The notes under the pieces are model-generated. The model was not told where the DNA came from and did no database searches. It saw only the letters and a list, made by a program, of their open reading frames with translations. Of a stretch of 64,000 nucleotides of DNA, positions 23,174 through 35,699 are shown piece by piece. This stretch comes from Pohlia nutans (lineage: Eukaryota; Streptophyta; Bryopsida; Bryales; Mniaceae), in assembly GCA_022496805.1 (NCBI GenBank), contig CM040097.1:18838072-18902071 (forward strand). Direction: 5' to 3'. The position numbers and the translations under genes are program-made. The stretch's first letter is position 1. Each line of letters starts with the position of its first letter.

Positions 23174-24640
23174 CTAGTTCACAGTGATGATGTGCGTATT
23201 GGACTCCCTCGACACAACATCATATTGCAACACGTAGTCATGCTCCACCGCCACCCACAACACGCTTCCCACTGCCGTGCAGCTGAACCAATTCTTCAAC
23301 GGTTGATAATCTTGGGTCGTCAACCGCAACAAATACTGTCTGCGAAACCGAATATCCTTCCTGGCCTGAGGGATTTCCATGCGCAGTTGTCTATGTGACA
23401 GGATGGCTCCCTGCTGAATTTGAAAGATATGGAACATCAGGGGCATCAATTCCACGCCCTTGTTGATATACTTCAGCCTCTGCAATTGCAAACAAGATTC
23501 ACAATCGTCATGACGACCATTTGCTCGTTGATCTTGCAGGTTTTCGTCGAGCCGTGCCGGAATGATCGCGTACAAGTCACCCATGCACTCCACCAGATTC
23601 AAGTACTTGAGGATCCCTGTATCGAATTTGTGGCTGAGAGGACCGAGGTTCTTACGGAACCGAGGAGTTCGATTCCCGACGTGCGGGAAGTTCATATACC
23701 ATTTCTCAAGAGGAAATCGTAACTCTATCCACGTGGCAGTTTCAACCTCGATCTCAAAGATTCGCAGGTACCCGGCATGAACATGAACTGAGTACGCCCT
23801 CGGGTCCGGCATGTCGACAATCGGTCTGGCTAAGTGTGTGTCTGCTACATAGAGACGCCCACCGGCCCATGCGCTTGCACAAACGTAGTTCCAAGCTCGG
23901 ACAGGAGGCGACCGGTTCCCCCACGGACCACGCTGAATAAATGCCTTACATGTCCATTTGTTCGACGTCGATTCGTACACACAAACACAAAAGGGGAAAA
24001 GGAGAATGACTTTGTAGGAGTTTGACTCGTCGTCCACCACCATTTGTGCTTGGACGCGGCCATAAAACCAAATAGACGACGCCAAGATATTCGTAGCTTC
24101 TGGAAGCTCCCTGCATTCTTTCGTAAAAGGATTGCAAACTAAAAGAGGCTGCCAGAACCCGTAGGAGAAGTCGGTGTGGACCTGGGTGTGGAGCTTGATG
24201 AGGAGTAGGCCACCTGAGCAGGCAATGATGTCACTGCGAGGGCGGCTCAAATGGGTCCACTAATGGACGAGGGGAGGAAGGGAGTGGACCGTGTCGGCCG
24301 AGTGATCTGCCGTTGCATGCCAGATTCCAGTCCATGACCATGAGCGCGGCGGGATGAGTTGTTGATTGGTGAGATTCTTGGCCAAGAGTGGGAAGTACCA
24401 GTCGCGGGCGACGTCGCGCTGCCGGGCCTGTACGATGAAATGTTTGTGTTTCGATGCCCACGCTGCCCACGATTTGCTCACCGTACTGCGTTGTGCGATC
24501 TCGCGGGCCGTGAGGGTGGGAATACTCGTCCAAAGCACCAGGTCCGTCACATGGTGTAAGTCGTGTTCTGAATGAGTATGCTGCTCAAATCTGTCAGTCA
24601 TGATCACGTCCATGGTGGACATACTGTATCTGTACGTCAC
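23174..24640 (-). pseudogene. F-box protein gene with one in-frame stop (TAG)
   Basis: F-box proteins recruit targets to SCF ubiquitin ligases. The minus-strand frame from 24640 to 23174 is open for 489 codons except for one TAG at 24262-24260. The first 126 residues include an F-box-like helix set around residues 30-65 (DLVLWTSIPTLTAREIAQRS and SKSWAAW). After the stop, the same frame continues WTHLSRPRSDIIACSGGLLL, then QPLLVCNPFTKECRELP, the usual start of the plant F-box-associated beta-propeller region. It stays open to HIITVN at the C-terminus, which suggests recent disablement, a polymorphism, readthrough or a sequencing error rather than old decay. No GT-AG intron that would remove only the TAG is evident. 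The product would be about 487 residues. Substrate is unknown. Confidence 0.78.
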
Positions 24641-26415
24641 AAGAAATGTAAAAGCCCGTTAAAACGACTCGCAATGGGACATTGTAGGGTGCGTGCGGCA
24701 GTACTGCAATGGCATAGACCCACGTACTAGGGAATGCTAGGTCTTAGTAGCAAGCGCAAGAGAAAAGTAACATGTATCGTATGCAAACCTGCTTTTTGGA
24801 GAAGACCGATGTAAACTTGCTCTAATCGAATTAATAGTACGTTGGTGCAAGTGACCTTGAAGGAGAAAGGCACCCTCAATCCGTGGCTAATGCAATCCGA
24901 GAGGCAAACTATTCACTCCACATATACGAAGGCAACAACTAAAGCAAAGCACTGAGAGGATCGGAATGCAATCAAGAATAGAGAAACGAGAATGGAGAAA
25001 TTGCTCTTATAAAGGCTTTGGGCAAAGCCTCCGTTGTCGGACTCTAAAAATCCACGTTTGCTCTCATGCATCTCATCTCGGTAGCTGGGGAAGTTTCATC
25101 CACACGAGGTGCTCCCTTACCGAGGCATGGATCGGAAACAATCTATGGATTGACGAGGTGCTCTTGTACCGAGGCATGCATGGGAAACAATACATGGATT
25201 GATATTAAGAGAAGTCTCGGCGGAATGGAATTCCAAAGTCATGCACAATTTCAAACTACCGAAGCTTCTTTTGTCGATCAGTAAATGGCAGAGGGTTGCA
25301 AGAGTCCTCTTCACTTTTGCTTGAGCATTGCTTGAGTTTGCTCTTTCCTTTTAAGACCATTTGCTCGTCCATCGTCTGTCCAATTCTGTTGTAGCACAAG
25401 CTTCTACATGGCGGAAGAAGACATGGCTGTCCCTAGAAATGAATGCGAGAACCATCTCCGACATTCTACGATGAAACGCCAACAAAAGGGAATTGTGTCG
25501 AGAATCTTGCATGGCCATGCAATGAGGCTTGACGATATCAGTGTTATAATTGTAATATAATAGTGTTAGTTGTTTGTAATAGGTCACACCCCAGTTGAAA
25601 TGGGGATGTTCCCCGTATAACCCTTAAGTTATTATGTACACTCAACGCTAAACATTGTGGATAATTTTGTCTAGTTGGTTCGAAAGGCTCATGCAGGAAT
25701 TGGCAACGTACGAGGGAAGTCAACTTGAGAAAGCGAAGCAACCCAATCAAGTTATCAAGAGGAGTGGGTTTTGGAGGCAAAATAGTGTATGTTGAGTGCT
25801 TCCATGTTTTAGTGGGAAAATGCTACATATTGAGTCTTCCAATGTTACTATGGGAGGATCAGTAGGAAGGAACAAATGTGGTAGGTACTTTGAGGTTTCA
25901 TTTTCATTCAATTTCCTAATTAGAGGAAGGAGAGTTTTCATCATTGAAAGCATGAAGATGAGTATCCAATAACAAATCGTGAGAATGAAATGTGGTATGT
26001 AGTCGGTAGCCTCCAAGCACAAATAATGAAGATGAAAGTGGACACATAACAAATCATTAGAATGAAATGTGGTAGTTGGTAGCCTCCATTAGAAATAATG
26101 AAGATGAGTTTGGAGTTTTGACTTTTGGTAGTCTAAAATGATAAAACACAATTGCTAGTTGATGAGTTTTGATGGTTGGCACCCAAAAATTGATAAATTA
26201 TGAAGATGGTCTTGATTGTTGGTGATTTGAACTTATAAAGCATGACAATGAGTTTAGACCATTTCTAGTTTGAAATCATAACGTGTGAGAATGATTTTTT
26301 AAAGTTGAAAATTGTTATCCATTTTCTTAATTTGGGTGATAGTTTTTAATATTGAAAGAACCGTTGAAGGATGAAATCGTGCCACATAGCAAGTTATACC
26401 CAAGGATAAAAACCT
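24641..26415. other. Intergenic, with two short tandem duplications
   Basis: Upstream region of the F-box gene. A 50-bp unit (GAGGTGCTC...CGAGGCATG...GGAAACAAT...ATGGATTGA) occurs twice at 25107-25205. A 75-bp unit (ATGAAATGTGGTA...GGTAGCCTCC...AATAATGAAGATGA) occurs twice at 25971-26110. No gene called. Confidence 0.5.
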
Positions 26416-26976
26416 TTAACCCCTAAAGGTTCTCACCTTCTTCAGATTTGGCAGATTTTCAAAAACGCATTATTAAATGCAACTAAGAGGGATATCTTCA
26501 ACTTGATGAATGAATAAAGGTTGTACATTATGAATTTTAGATTCTATCCATACGGTTAGATTTGCAATTTCTATCACCTATATTTGTGTATAAAATTTCA
26601 AACTCAAAATTTCAAACTCTTTTGTAATATGATTCCGAATAAGATATTGACAATTTAATAATGAAATTTGTTGTGATGGGTTGAAACTTAATACTCTAAG
26701 TGTAGTGATTTTTGGAGATTTTTTGGTTGCTTAATTTTAGTAGTTGAATTTTTCAAGAGCACTTTTAGACTAGAATCTTCGAAATTTTGGGTGGAACACT
26801 ACAACATGAAATGAGGAATAAAGATTTCACAAATCATCTCCTCTCCAATCGGATCACACATCCACGAAGCTAACTTCCTATAAAAGTTTCATGCAAAAAG
26901 TGCATGATGGATGAGAAAACGGATTTCAATTTTGTACATCATGCAAAATATGCATGGTTGGGCGGTTAAGGGTTAA
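26416..26976 (+). mobile_element. TTAA-element, family A, subtype A2
   Basis: 561 bp. Left end TTAACCCCTAAAGGTTCTCA; right end GGCGGTTAAGGGTTAA. TTAA is intact on both sides. Closest to 5377-5951 rather than to the other A copies, as both share the ATGCAAAATATGCATGGTTG terminus. Confidence 0.87.
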
Positions 26977-27492
26977 GCGTAGAAGTAGCTACTCTAAAAC
27001 CTACTTCACTAAATAGTATAATTAGATTATGCTCACCCTTCTCCCTTCAATTAACCTCATTGTAGTATATTGGTATTGAAGATTTGGTGTCAGACTCTAA
27101 CAATTTCACCAAACCCTTTAACCGATATAATCACCCTCTATATAGTGCGAGAACCAATCACAATCATTATACATGGGTAATCATTATTGTTCATCAATCT
27201 AGGATATCAAAACCTTCCTATTTAGCTATAGAGGGACTATAAAAACATCACTATATATGATCCCAAAAGTACGGCTCTCTCACTTGCCTTCAAAAAAAAC
27301 AAAAAAAACATTAAATACAATGATACTACATCCAAATTCCTGAGTCAAGGGTGGATGACAAGCATAGGGTGCGCATGCTCTTAGCGCATGCTGTACTAAT
27401 TGTCAAAATATGAAGATTTGCTTTAAAATTCATAATCCAAGTAATAAAATTTATGTTTGTTTCAAAATGTAATATTTACCTCTATTCTTACA

Positions 27493-28068
27493 TTACCCCT
27501 TAACTGCGTGAGCATCCATTTTTTGGACGATGTACAAATTTCATCCATGATTTTTCATCCGTCATTGACTTTTTGTGGTGTGGATTTTTTACTATAGATT
27601 TTATGGGAAGTTAGCTTCATGTTTGTGTGATCCGATTAGAAAGGGGATGATTTGCGAAATTTTTATGCCTCATTTCATGTTGTAGTGATTCACCCAAAAT
27701 TTTGAAGATTTCAATGTAAAAGTGCTCTTAAACAATTCAACTCATAAAATTAAGCAACTTAAAAATCTCCAAAATTCACTACACTTAGAGTATCACATTT
27801 CAACCAATCACAAAAAAGTTCATGTAAAAATTGTCAATATCTTATTCGTAATCAAATTACAAAAGAATTTGAATTTTGAGTTTTAGATTTTATACAAAAA
27901 TATTGGTGATAGCAATCATAGATCTAACCGTATGGATAGAATCTAAAATTCATAATGTACAAATTTTATTCATGCATCAAGTTCAAAATATCCCTCTTAG
28001 TTGCATTTTGTAATGCATCTTTGCAAAACTGCCAAATTTGGAGAGGGCTCTAGACATTTAGGGGTTAA
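27493..28068 (-). mobile_element. TTAA-element, family A, reverse copy
   Basis: 576 bp. Begins TTACCCCTTAACTGCGTGAG (TTAA mutated to TTAC) and ends CTAGACATTTAGGGGTTAA. Collinear with 12919-13495 throughout. With the A2 copy at 26416 it forms a loose inverted pair around a 516-bp spacer of unremarkable AT-rich DNA. Confidence 0.85.
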
Positions 28069-29009
28069 GAATATCCACATAACTCATGACCAACATTATT
28101 TACACTAATTATGCACTAGGATAATCACATAAATGGTTAAATATTTACAACAAGCATTTTCATATATTTATTAGCAACCATTAATGCATCAAGTGTATCG
28201 GTATATATTGTTATTTTTTTGGGTCTAAAAAACATCATTGCTTTTGAAGTGTTATAGGTCTAAATGTAAGTTTTAAATAATTATGAAAAAGTCAGTGTAA
28301 ATTGGTTTAAGGATATGCTATATGAGAAAAATACCAAAAATTATGACAAATTTTCAAACGTGACAAATTGATGAGGTTTCACCGGATAAATGTAGTGTAG
28401 AGGCTTAAGGGTTAACACTATGTTATAATTACAAAAATGTTTAAATTTGTTTAAATGGAATCTTTTCAAAACCCTGGAGTCTTTTTATCATATTATATAT
28501 TATTTTGGAGTCTTTGAGAATCTCTTTGGAATTATCATAGAATCTTTTTCAAAATTTCCCATGGTGTTCATTGTATTATGTTATGGACATTCCTTGCTCC
28601 GAGCCTTTTTTTAAAATCTTTTTTTGTGTACAAACAAATCAAATCAAAATTCTTAGTGATTTTGTCATTTTTTCACACCCAAATTTAATACAAGGGCTAA
28701 TTCAACAATGAAATTATTTACAAAATTTATGTTACTTCCGATAGTAATAGCTAACTACATTTCAAACTATATTTTCAAGAAAACGTAAACAACTTCTTTG
28801 AGAAAAATAAAAAATATAAGCATCCAAGCATAAGTATTCAACCACAGATGAGAGAAAAATAGTAAGGAAAAAAAAATTAAACCCTACAACCTACAATATA
28901 CTCCTAAGATGATTTTCAAAACTACATAGGCATATGTCATAACGGACTTCTTTAAGATCCATTGGTTGGATCATCAAAATAAATATTCAAAATTTTTCAT
29001 TTCATCTAT

Positions 29010-29440
29010 TTCTATGGAAAGTTACTACTTCATGCATGTATGAACCAATGAAAAAAGGGTTGACATGTGAAATTTTTATGCCTCGTTTCATGTTGCATTG
29101 ACTCACCAAAAATTTCTAAAATCTTAGTTCAAAAGTGCTCTTGAGAAATTGAACTAAAAATTCAGCCACCAAGAAGTTCTCCAAAAATCACTAAGAATAT
29201 TGCATTTCCACCCATCACAACAAGTTTCATCCACAAATTGTCAGTATCTAATTTATAATCAAATTCCAAAAGAATTTCAATTTTAAGCGTCAATTTTTAT
29301 ACAAATTTTTTAGTGATAGTAATTATAGACTTAATAATTTGGATAGAATCTAAATTCATAATGTACAACTTTTATTCATACATCAAGAAAGTTCAAAATA
29401 TCCCTCCTAGTTATATTTCATAATGTATGTTTGCGATTTT
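29010..29440 (-). mobile_element. TTAA-element, family A, decayed reverse copy
   Basis: Shares with other A copies TTTTTATGCCTCGTTTCATG, ATCTTAGTTCAAAAGTGCTC, CTCCAAAAATCACTA and ATAATGTACAACTTTTATTC. Both termini are lost, so this is among the oldest copies in the window. Confidence 0.65.
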
Positions 29441-30461
29441 CCAAATCAAGAGAGGAATAAGGACCTTTCGGAATTAAAGGACCTGGCTTCTCTAATTTCC
29501 ACACTCAAAATCTTTTTTGAACTCTATTTTGAGTATGATTCTTTGTTAATTTACTTTGGTTTTAATTTAAAGAAGTATCAAGGTTCCTCAAATAAGTTTG
29601 TTTGGCATGTTTAATCCTTCATCTGGTTCAACGGAATCAAAAGTATGAGCAAGATTCTCCCAAAATACCAAAAAGTTTGTGGAGCTTGGTATGTCTATCG
29701 ATGCCTAAATGCCTAGGGCTTTTGGACATAACTTAGATGAATCATGTTTCAACTTCAAATATCAACTATAAGGCATGTTGTGAAGTGAGACATCTATATG
29801 GTCTAGTTTGGAAAAATAGAATTGAGTATTTCTCAATTGAATTTATAAGGTTTGACATTAGAAATTCACAAAAATTACGTTTCTGATGCTTTAAACTTGA
29901 AATTCATTACGATTGGCTAAAATCATAATGTTTCAAAAGTGATGAAATTGTTCACATTAGTAGTATTATAGTTTTGTAGAGGTAACTTCAGTTCTTTCTA
30001 AGAGTGATTAAAAGACACGTTAATAGGTCACATTCTTATTATTTTAATTTAACGTTGTTGATTGTTAGTACTCTTTTGGCCAGTCTTTCCAAAGCTCATA
30101 AATAACAAGTTATTTTGTACTTTTAACATATTTAGAAAGATAGCATCTTCAACTATAGGACGTAAACACATTTGAACAAACATACTCAATTGAACATACT
30201 ATATAGAAGCCATCCGAGTTTCATCATCTAGAACTCTTATAGTTTCATTTGTAGGACAACTTCAAAAAATGAATTTTGTATATTATTTATAGTAAAATTT
30301 CACAATTGCTCGAAATAGTCATTGAAGGATAAGGACATTCAAACTGTGTTTCAAAATAATATTTTTGGTTATTCAATGAATTGGAACAAGATTTAATGAA
30401 GTTGTCTTTGCCATTCTGCCAAATCTAAAATTCAAAATAGATTAACTTTGAACAACTATTT

Positions 30462-30516
30462 TTAACCCCAAAACCTTAGGAGACCAAATATGGTCGTCCA
30501 AGTAGTTAAGGGTCAA
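30462..30516. mobile_element. Minimal TTAA-element remnant, 55 bp
   Basis: Left TTAACCCCAAAACCTTAGGA and right, inverted, TTGACCCTTAACTACTTGGA are joined with almost no interior (AGACCAAATATGGTCGTC). This looks like both termini of an element after internal deletion. Confidence 0.45.
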
Positions 30517-31786
30517 AAAGGAAGGGAAGATGAGGAGGGGTACAGTGTTACATCCTCCGGTAATTAAAGTCATCAAATGCACACCCTGGATTCCGACGAT
30601 TGGAAAATTCATGAGACAATCTTGAATTTCAAAATATTCGTTCTCCTATGTATCGCTAGTCCCAAATAAGGGGCAATTTATACTTGTGACAAAGAAGTCA
30701 TCCCTTGGGCCTCTAAAATGTCACGAACTCGTCTCAAGACGGATTGGGTTTACATCACTCCAAAAAATGAACTGGGACCATTTAAGTCAAAGTTACCAAA
30801 AAGGCTCCAAAGTGCCTTAGTGGATAATATTTCATCTCTAAATTTGTTTTTGAAGGATCAAGTGAAAGAGATTCTCTGGCCGCAAAGAAGTTCCCCGACG
30901 ACTTGTCTCAATGTGGGCCATCCCATTCCTCAGCCTTTCATGTTCAGACCAAAGTCTATAGTAATAAAGTTTTGGATTAAAGTCTTTTTAATTCACTCGT
31001 ACTTACACATCTAAGTTTAAAAATTGAGCGAAATGTAATGATTTAGTATTGAACTTATTTCCAAATTTCTAAAAATGAATAAAGGATTTATCTAATTTTT
31101 ATTCATTTTTTAGGCATGGTTTTAATATGAAAATAAATCCAATTTTTTTTTTTTTTAATGCTTGAACTTTTTAATCTCTTATATTCCATAGAATTAGAAG
31201 TTATAAATTTTGAGGTAGATGTTTAAGAAGGAAAGTTCAAGATGCTTTGGTTACTTTTATAAATGTACATATTCATGTAATTAGTTATGGGGAAAAATAT
31301 CACTAATTATGTTATAAATTGTATGCTTTTACCAAAATATCCAAAATATCAATTGGTGGTTCAAAAACATTTTGCATATAGTAAAAGAAATGTGAGAAAA
31401 AACACAGTATATTTTTTAATACTTGGGAGGTAAAAATTATATATTTCTTGGATGTAACAAACCATTATTTATTTATTTATTTAAAACCTCAATTATAAAT
31501 AATATATCCCTTAAAATACTTAGAAGTTCACTAAAAAGTTAGGTTGCCAAATAAGATGGTTGAAGGAAAATAATAAAATAGGATGATTTTAATATGAAGG
31601 AAGAAAGAAAAATGAGTGAAAAACTATTAAAATTTTGTTGAATGTCATTGCATTGGATGTCACATTCTTTTCATATAGATGCTCAGGCCTTGCTAGAGAT
31701 ATAGGGAAAGTTTGTGGTGAGCAAAAGGGACTTCGCAAGAGACACAATGAAAGTTTGTGGTGAGCAAAAACGGGCCTTGCTAGGGA

Positions 31787-32060
31787 CAACTTTTTTTTTT
31801 TTTTTTTTTTGGTTTTTTTGGTTTTTTTGGTTTTTTTGTATTTTTTTTGTTTTGTTTTGTTTTTTTGTTTTTTTTGGGTTTGCTCCCATTTTTTAGGGTT
31901 CAGCAGCCACAACTGAAGAAAAAGTAGAAGAAAAAAAAGCCAAAGAAGACAAAAAGGAAGACAAAAGAAAAACAAGAAGAAAGACAAGAGGGAGACAAGA
32001 AAGAAGACAAGAAAGAAATCAAGATAAAAAAGAAAAGATAAAAGAAAAGATAAAGATAAG
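31787..32060. repeat. T-run followed by purine-rich tract
   Basis: 31787-31880 is almost pure T with scattered G; 31915-32060 is almost pure A/G (GAAGAAAAAG, AAGACAAAAGAAAAACAAGA). The block just before (31690-31790) has two partial copies of GAAAGTTTGTGGTGAGCAAAA. Low-complexity DNA with strong strand asymmetry. Confidence 0.8.
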
Positions 32061-32924
32061 AATAAAAAATAATTAAAATAATTATTTGTTTACAATGTAA
32101 GGGATTGAAGAAAGACAATAATCGTCGTGTTTTAAAAAAAAAGTTAAACAAAAAACAATTATGCGCTTGGGGACCAAGTGCATGATTATATGGCCAAGTG
32201 CGTAAATAGTGAATTGTGTGTTATAATCTATCTTATGAAGTCTTAGTTTTTATGTTTATGTGAACAATGAAAAGATAAATTAGAAAAAGGGACAAAACTA
32301 TGCGACGTTGACATGCAAATTTGCACCACCTATTATGATATGTATACAATCCACACAAAATTGGAAGTCATCGTTTTCAATATAGTTCTAGTATAACAAG
32401 GGTTTCGTTAAAAGTGCACTTCAATATGTAAAAGTGCACATGAACAATTTTTTGGAAATTTATAAATTTCATTGAAAATATAATCATTTTATAATTATCC
32501 TAGTAAGAAAAATAAAGAATATAGACATGGGTACATTTTAGGTTCATTATGCTTGGTTATTGATCAAATTACAATTTTGTGATTTTTATAAAAGAAGTTG
32601 AGTTAACAATAATATGAGAAACCTTGCTAGAAATTTCTTATAATTTTAAATTATTTCTTATATTAATAATTCAAATATGGTTATAAATTTAAATATATAT
32701 TTTACTTACAAGATAAAAGATTGAGGTATGTACATGCACGTCTAATATTGAGAAAACATCATTGCATATGACAAAGTTTGGATATTTAAATACACACTTA
32801 ATAGCAAGAAATTTTCAGTCATAAAAAAATCTCATTCACATGAAACCTTTTCAAAATTATATATCAATATTGTATTGTATAAATTGTCAAGTATAAAGTA
32901 CAATATAGAGCTAATATGGCAAAT

Positions 32925-33239
32925 TTATTCTAAAAGGTTAAGGTGATATTCAAAATGAAACTTTTTACCATTTGGAATTTTTAACTCTCTCTCGGTTCTA
33001 ACACCCAAAACAGTAATCAAATTTTGGGTCCCAACGGTATTCTCCCAAGCAGTAAAAATAGAATCAATTGGAACACAACCATGTGGTTCTCGAGAGGGTT
33101 CCCAAGCACGGTGTATACAATCCGTGTACCGATTGTGAAACGTCCCTTCTTCATCTTGTAATCCTCTTGGCATTCTTGGTTGATACCATAGAACGTTTGT
33201 AATACCGTTCTCACAAGCTTGTTGACTTAGGGAGAGCAC
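32925..33239 (-). other. Unrecognised 104-codon open frame inside the large element
   Basis: Encodes a non-repetitive peptide with varied composition (for example YQPRMPRGLQDEEG and CIHRAWEPSREPHGC), unlike the low-complexity frames around it. It could be an exon of a captured gene. No domain recognised and no splice partners found. Confidence 0.25.
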
Positions 33240-33443
33240 TTTTGCCAGAAAAAAAGGAATGCCTAAGTTTCAATCCTATGATTTATTTTAAGATAAAACA
33301 ATGCCTGGTCATACAAAAAAAACAAGATGATTGTAAGAACATGTTAAAAAAAAAGTTTAATGTAATTCAACAATAATCAAAATATATGATGTAACTTTAT
33401 GCCTTAATTTCTTAAATGCGAACAAAATTAACTATCGTCATGA

Positions 33444-34520
33444 GGGGTGTGGCATGTGCCTCACCCCTTAAAATTTAAACTAGGCAAAATATGTCATAAA
33501 GGGTGTGGCATGTGCCTCACCCCTTAAGATTCAAACTAGGCAAAATATCATCATGAGGGGTGTGGCATGTGCCTCACCCCTTAAGATTTAAACTAGGCAA
33601 AATAGGGCTATAAGGGGTGTGGCATGTGCCTCACCCCTTAAGATTCAAACTAGGCAAAATATTGTTATAAGGGGTGTGGCATGTGCCTCACCCCTTAAGA
33701 TTCATACTAGGCAAAATATCGTCATGAGGGGTGTGGCATGTGCCTCACCCCTTAAGATTTAAACTAGGCAAAATATTGTTATAAGGGGTGTGGCATGTGC
33801 CTCACCCCTTAAGATTCAAACTAGGCAAAATATCGTCATGAGGGGTGTGGCATGTGCCTCACCCCTTAAGATTTAAACTAGGCAAAATAGGGCTATAAGG
33901 GGTGTGGCATGTGCCTCACTCCTTAAGATTTAAATTAGGCAAAATATTGTTCTAAGGGGTATAGCATATGCCTCACCCCTTAAGATTCAAACTAGGCAAA
34001 ATATCGTCATGAAGGGTGTAGCATGTGCCTCACCCCTTAAGATTTAAATTAAGCAAAATATTGTCATAAGGGGTGTGGCATGTGCCTCACCTCTTAAGAT
34101 TCTAACTAGGCAAAATATTTTTATATGGGGTGTGGCACATGTCACACCCCTTGAATTTCTATCAAGACAAATTATTGTCTTACGGGGTGTCCCACCTACC
34201 TTATGCCTTCATATTTGAACAAGGTTAATACTGTTATGTGGAGTGTGGCACGTGCCTCACCTCTTAAAATTCTAACAAAGTTAATTAGTGTCATATGGGG
34301 TGTAGCATGTGTCTTACTCGCAAGCCTAGCAATTAAATTCATAAAGGAAGTGGCCCATGCGTAACCTCTAAAATCCTAACTTAACCAATTACATGTATAG
34401 ATGGTGTAGCATGTATCTCAACCCTCATAAACTTAAGTGAAATTAACTTCAACAAAGGTGATTATTCTCATAAAAGGTGTTGCATGTGCCTCACCCTTTT
34501 AAACCTCATAAAACCAAATA
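33444..34520. repeat. 57-bp tandem array around a palindrome
   Basis: Unit GGGGTGTGGCATGTGCCTCA followed by CCCCTTAAGATT, CAAACTAGGCAAAATAT and a short variable linker. About 12 clear units at 57-bp spacing from 33444 to about 34150, then decaying units to about 34520. The core GTGTGGCA-TG-TGCCTCAC is an imperfect palindrome. The linker alternates between TCGTCATGA, TTGTTATAA and GGGCTATAA types, which suggests higher-order duplication of unit pairs. Confidence 0.92.
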
Positions 34521-34779
34521 AATTTATTAAGGTTGTAAGATTTGCGTCACCTTGTTTAGTCACAAGCAAAATTAAATTGCAGAGTAATAAGTTGAAGTAA
34601 ATGAAACTAAGTAGAGGAATTAATATTGCACATGCCTAACCATTTTAAGGGTGCTATTAATATAGTGCCACCGGCGCTCCCAAAAAAATTCAAGTCAAAA
34701 TTCTTAAATTTGTGTAAGTTAGAGCTATACGGACTTGGAGATCTCACAAAAGATAAATAAATTAAAATTTGAAAAACCT

Positions 34780-35300
34780 AAACGGCCGCTTAGGGTTTAG
34801 GTCGTGTTTTCGCTTCTTCCTACCTTTCTCTCTTCTCCGCCGCCTTTCCTCTCTGCCGCTCCTTGCTTGTGCGGCGCTTCTCTTTTCCGCCGCTTTGTCG
34901 CCTTTTTTTTATGCCGCTCTTTGCTTGTGCGCCGCTTCTCTTCTCCACCGTCTTGCTTCGCTTGCAAAATGCAGAATCTTGTATAGTGGTGATTTGCAAC
35001 GTTAATGCCTCCGCCTTGGTACAACCCACGTTCTAATCTACTTGTTCTGCATATCTAGATAACCTTGTTTGTGTGGTACTAAACCTTCTACCTTCTTGCT
35101 ACAGGTCGCATCACTTCAACTCTACTATGCAGTTAACACCTCATCTATAAACAAGTTTCAGCACACTACCAAGAATCTTGTTGAATTATCTCACTTGGGC
35201 CCCAACTTCTCGTACTAAGATCTACTTTGGAGCGCTTCTGATTCTTAGTTTCTTCAGATCTATTGTGTTTATCACTTCAGTACTTAAATTAGGGTAAGTT
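34780..35300 (+). other. Gene-leader-like segment inside the large element
   Basis: GGCCGCTTAGGGTTTAGG, a telo-box-like motif, is followed by a pyrimidine-rich stretch with a 2x imperfect repeat of GCCGCTCCTTGCTTGTGCGG. It is then AT-balanced to a donor-like GGTAAGTTT at 35290. GC and CT content fit a plant promoter and 5' leader, but no coding frame follows. A captured gene fragment or a non-coding transcript are both possible. Confidence 0.4.
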
Positions 35301-35699
35301 TCCGACTTTCAAATTTCATCTAGATCTAGATCTAAATTCTTTTTAGGGTTTCCAGCTTCATTTAGTATTCAACCACCAAATTGTTGCTATGTGCACATCA
35401 CAATCTCAAATCTCAGTTCCAATAACATTTGCTTGTATTTATGAAACTCTGAAATTTGAATCTTTGAGAATTTTTGAATCATCAATATGTTAAATTATTT
35501 GTATTATAACTCACATTCCTTTAAAGATCTAAATATTTAGGGTTCTGGACATATATCACTTGATGACACAATCTCAAAATCTAGATTATGAGTTTTGTAA
35601 TTAAGTTCTCATCTCACTTATTACCAAATTCTAAATTTTAAAATTCAATGTTTTTTATTTTCAATTTGAGGGGGATGTGTGGAGTTTTTGTGAACATTT

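Larger units (their letters stand above)
28069..32394. other. AT-rich intergenic DNA with decayed repeats
   Basis: No gene supported. The 98-codon frame at 30718 has no domain I recognise. Contents are a decayed reverse family A copy (29010-29440), a 55-bp TTAA remnant (30462-30516) and a T-run/purine tract (31787-32060), listed separately. The 132-codon lysine-rich frame at 31589 is a translation of simple sequence. Confidence 0.5.

Noticed and set aside
31589..31987. 132-codon lysine/phenylalanine-rich frame
   Set aside because: It is the translation of a T-run and a purine tract, with no domain and extreme composition.
33444..34520. Possible CRISPR-like array
   Set aside because: The units are contiguous 57-bp tandem repeats with near-identical linkers rather than conserved repeats separated by unique spacers, and the window is plant nuclear DNA.
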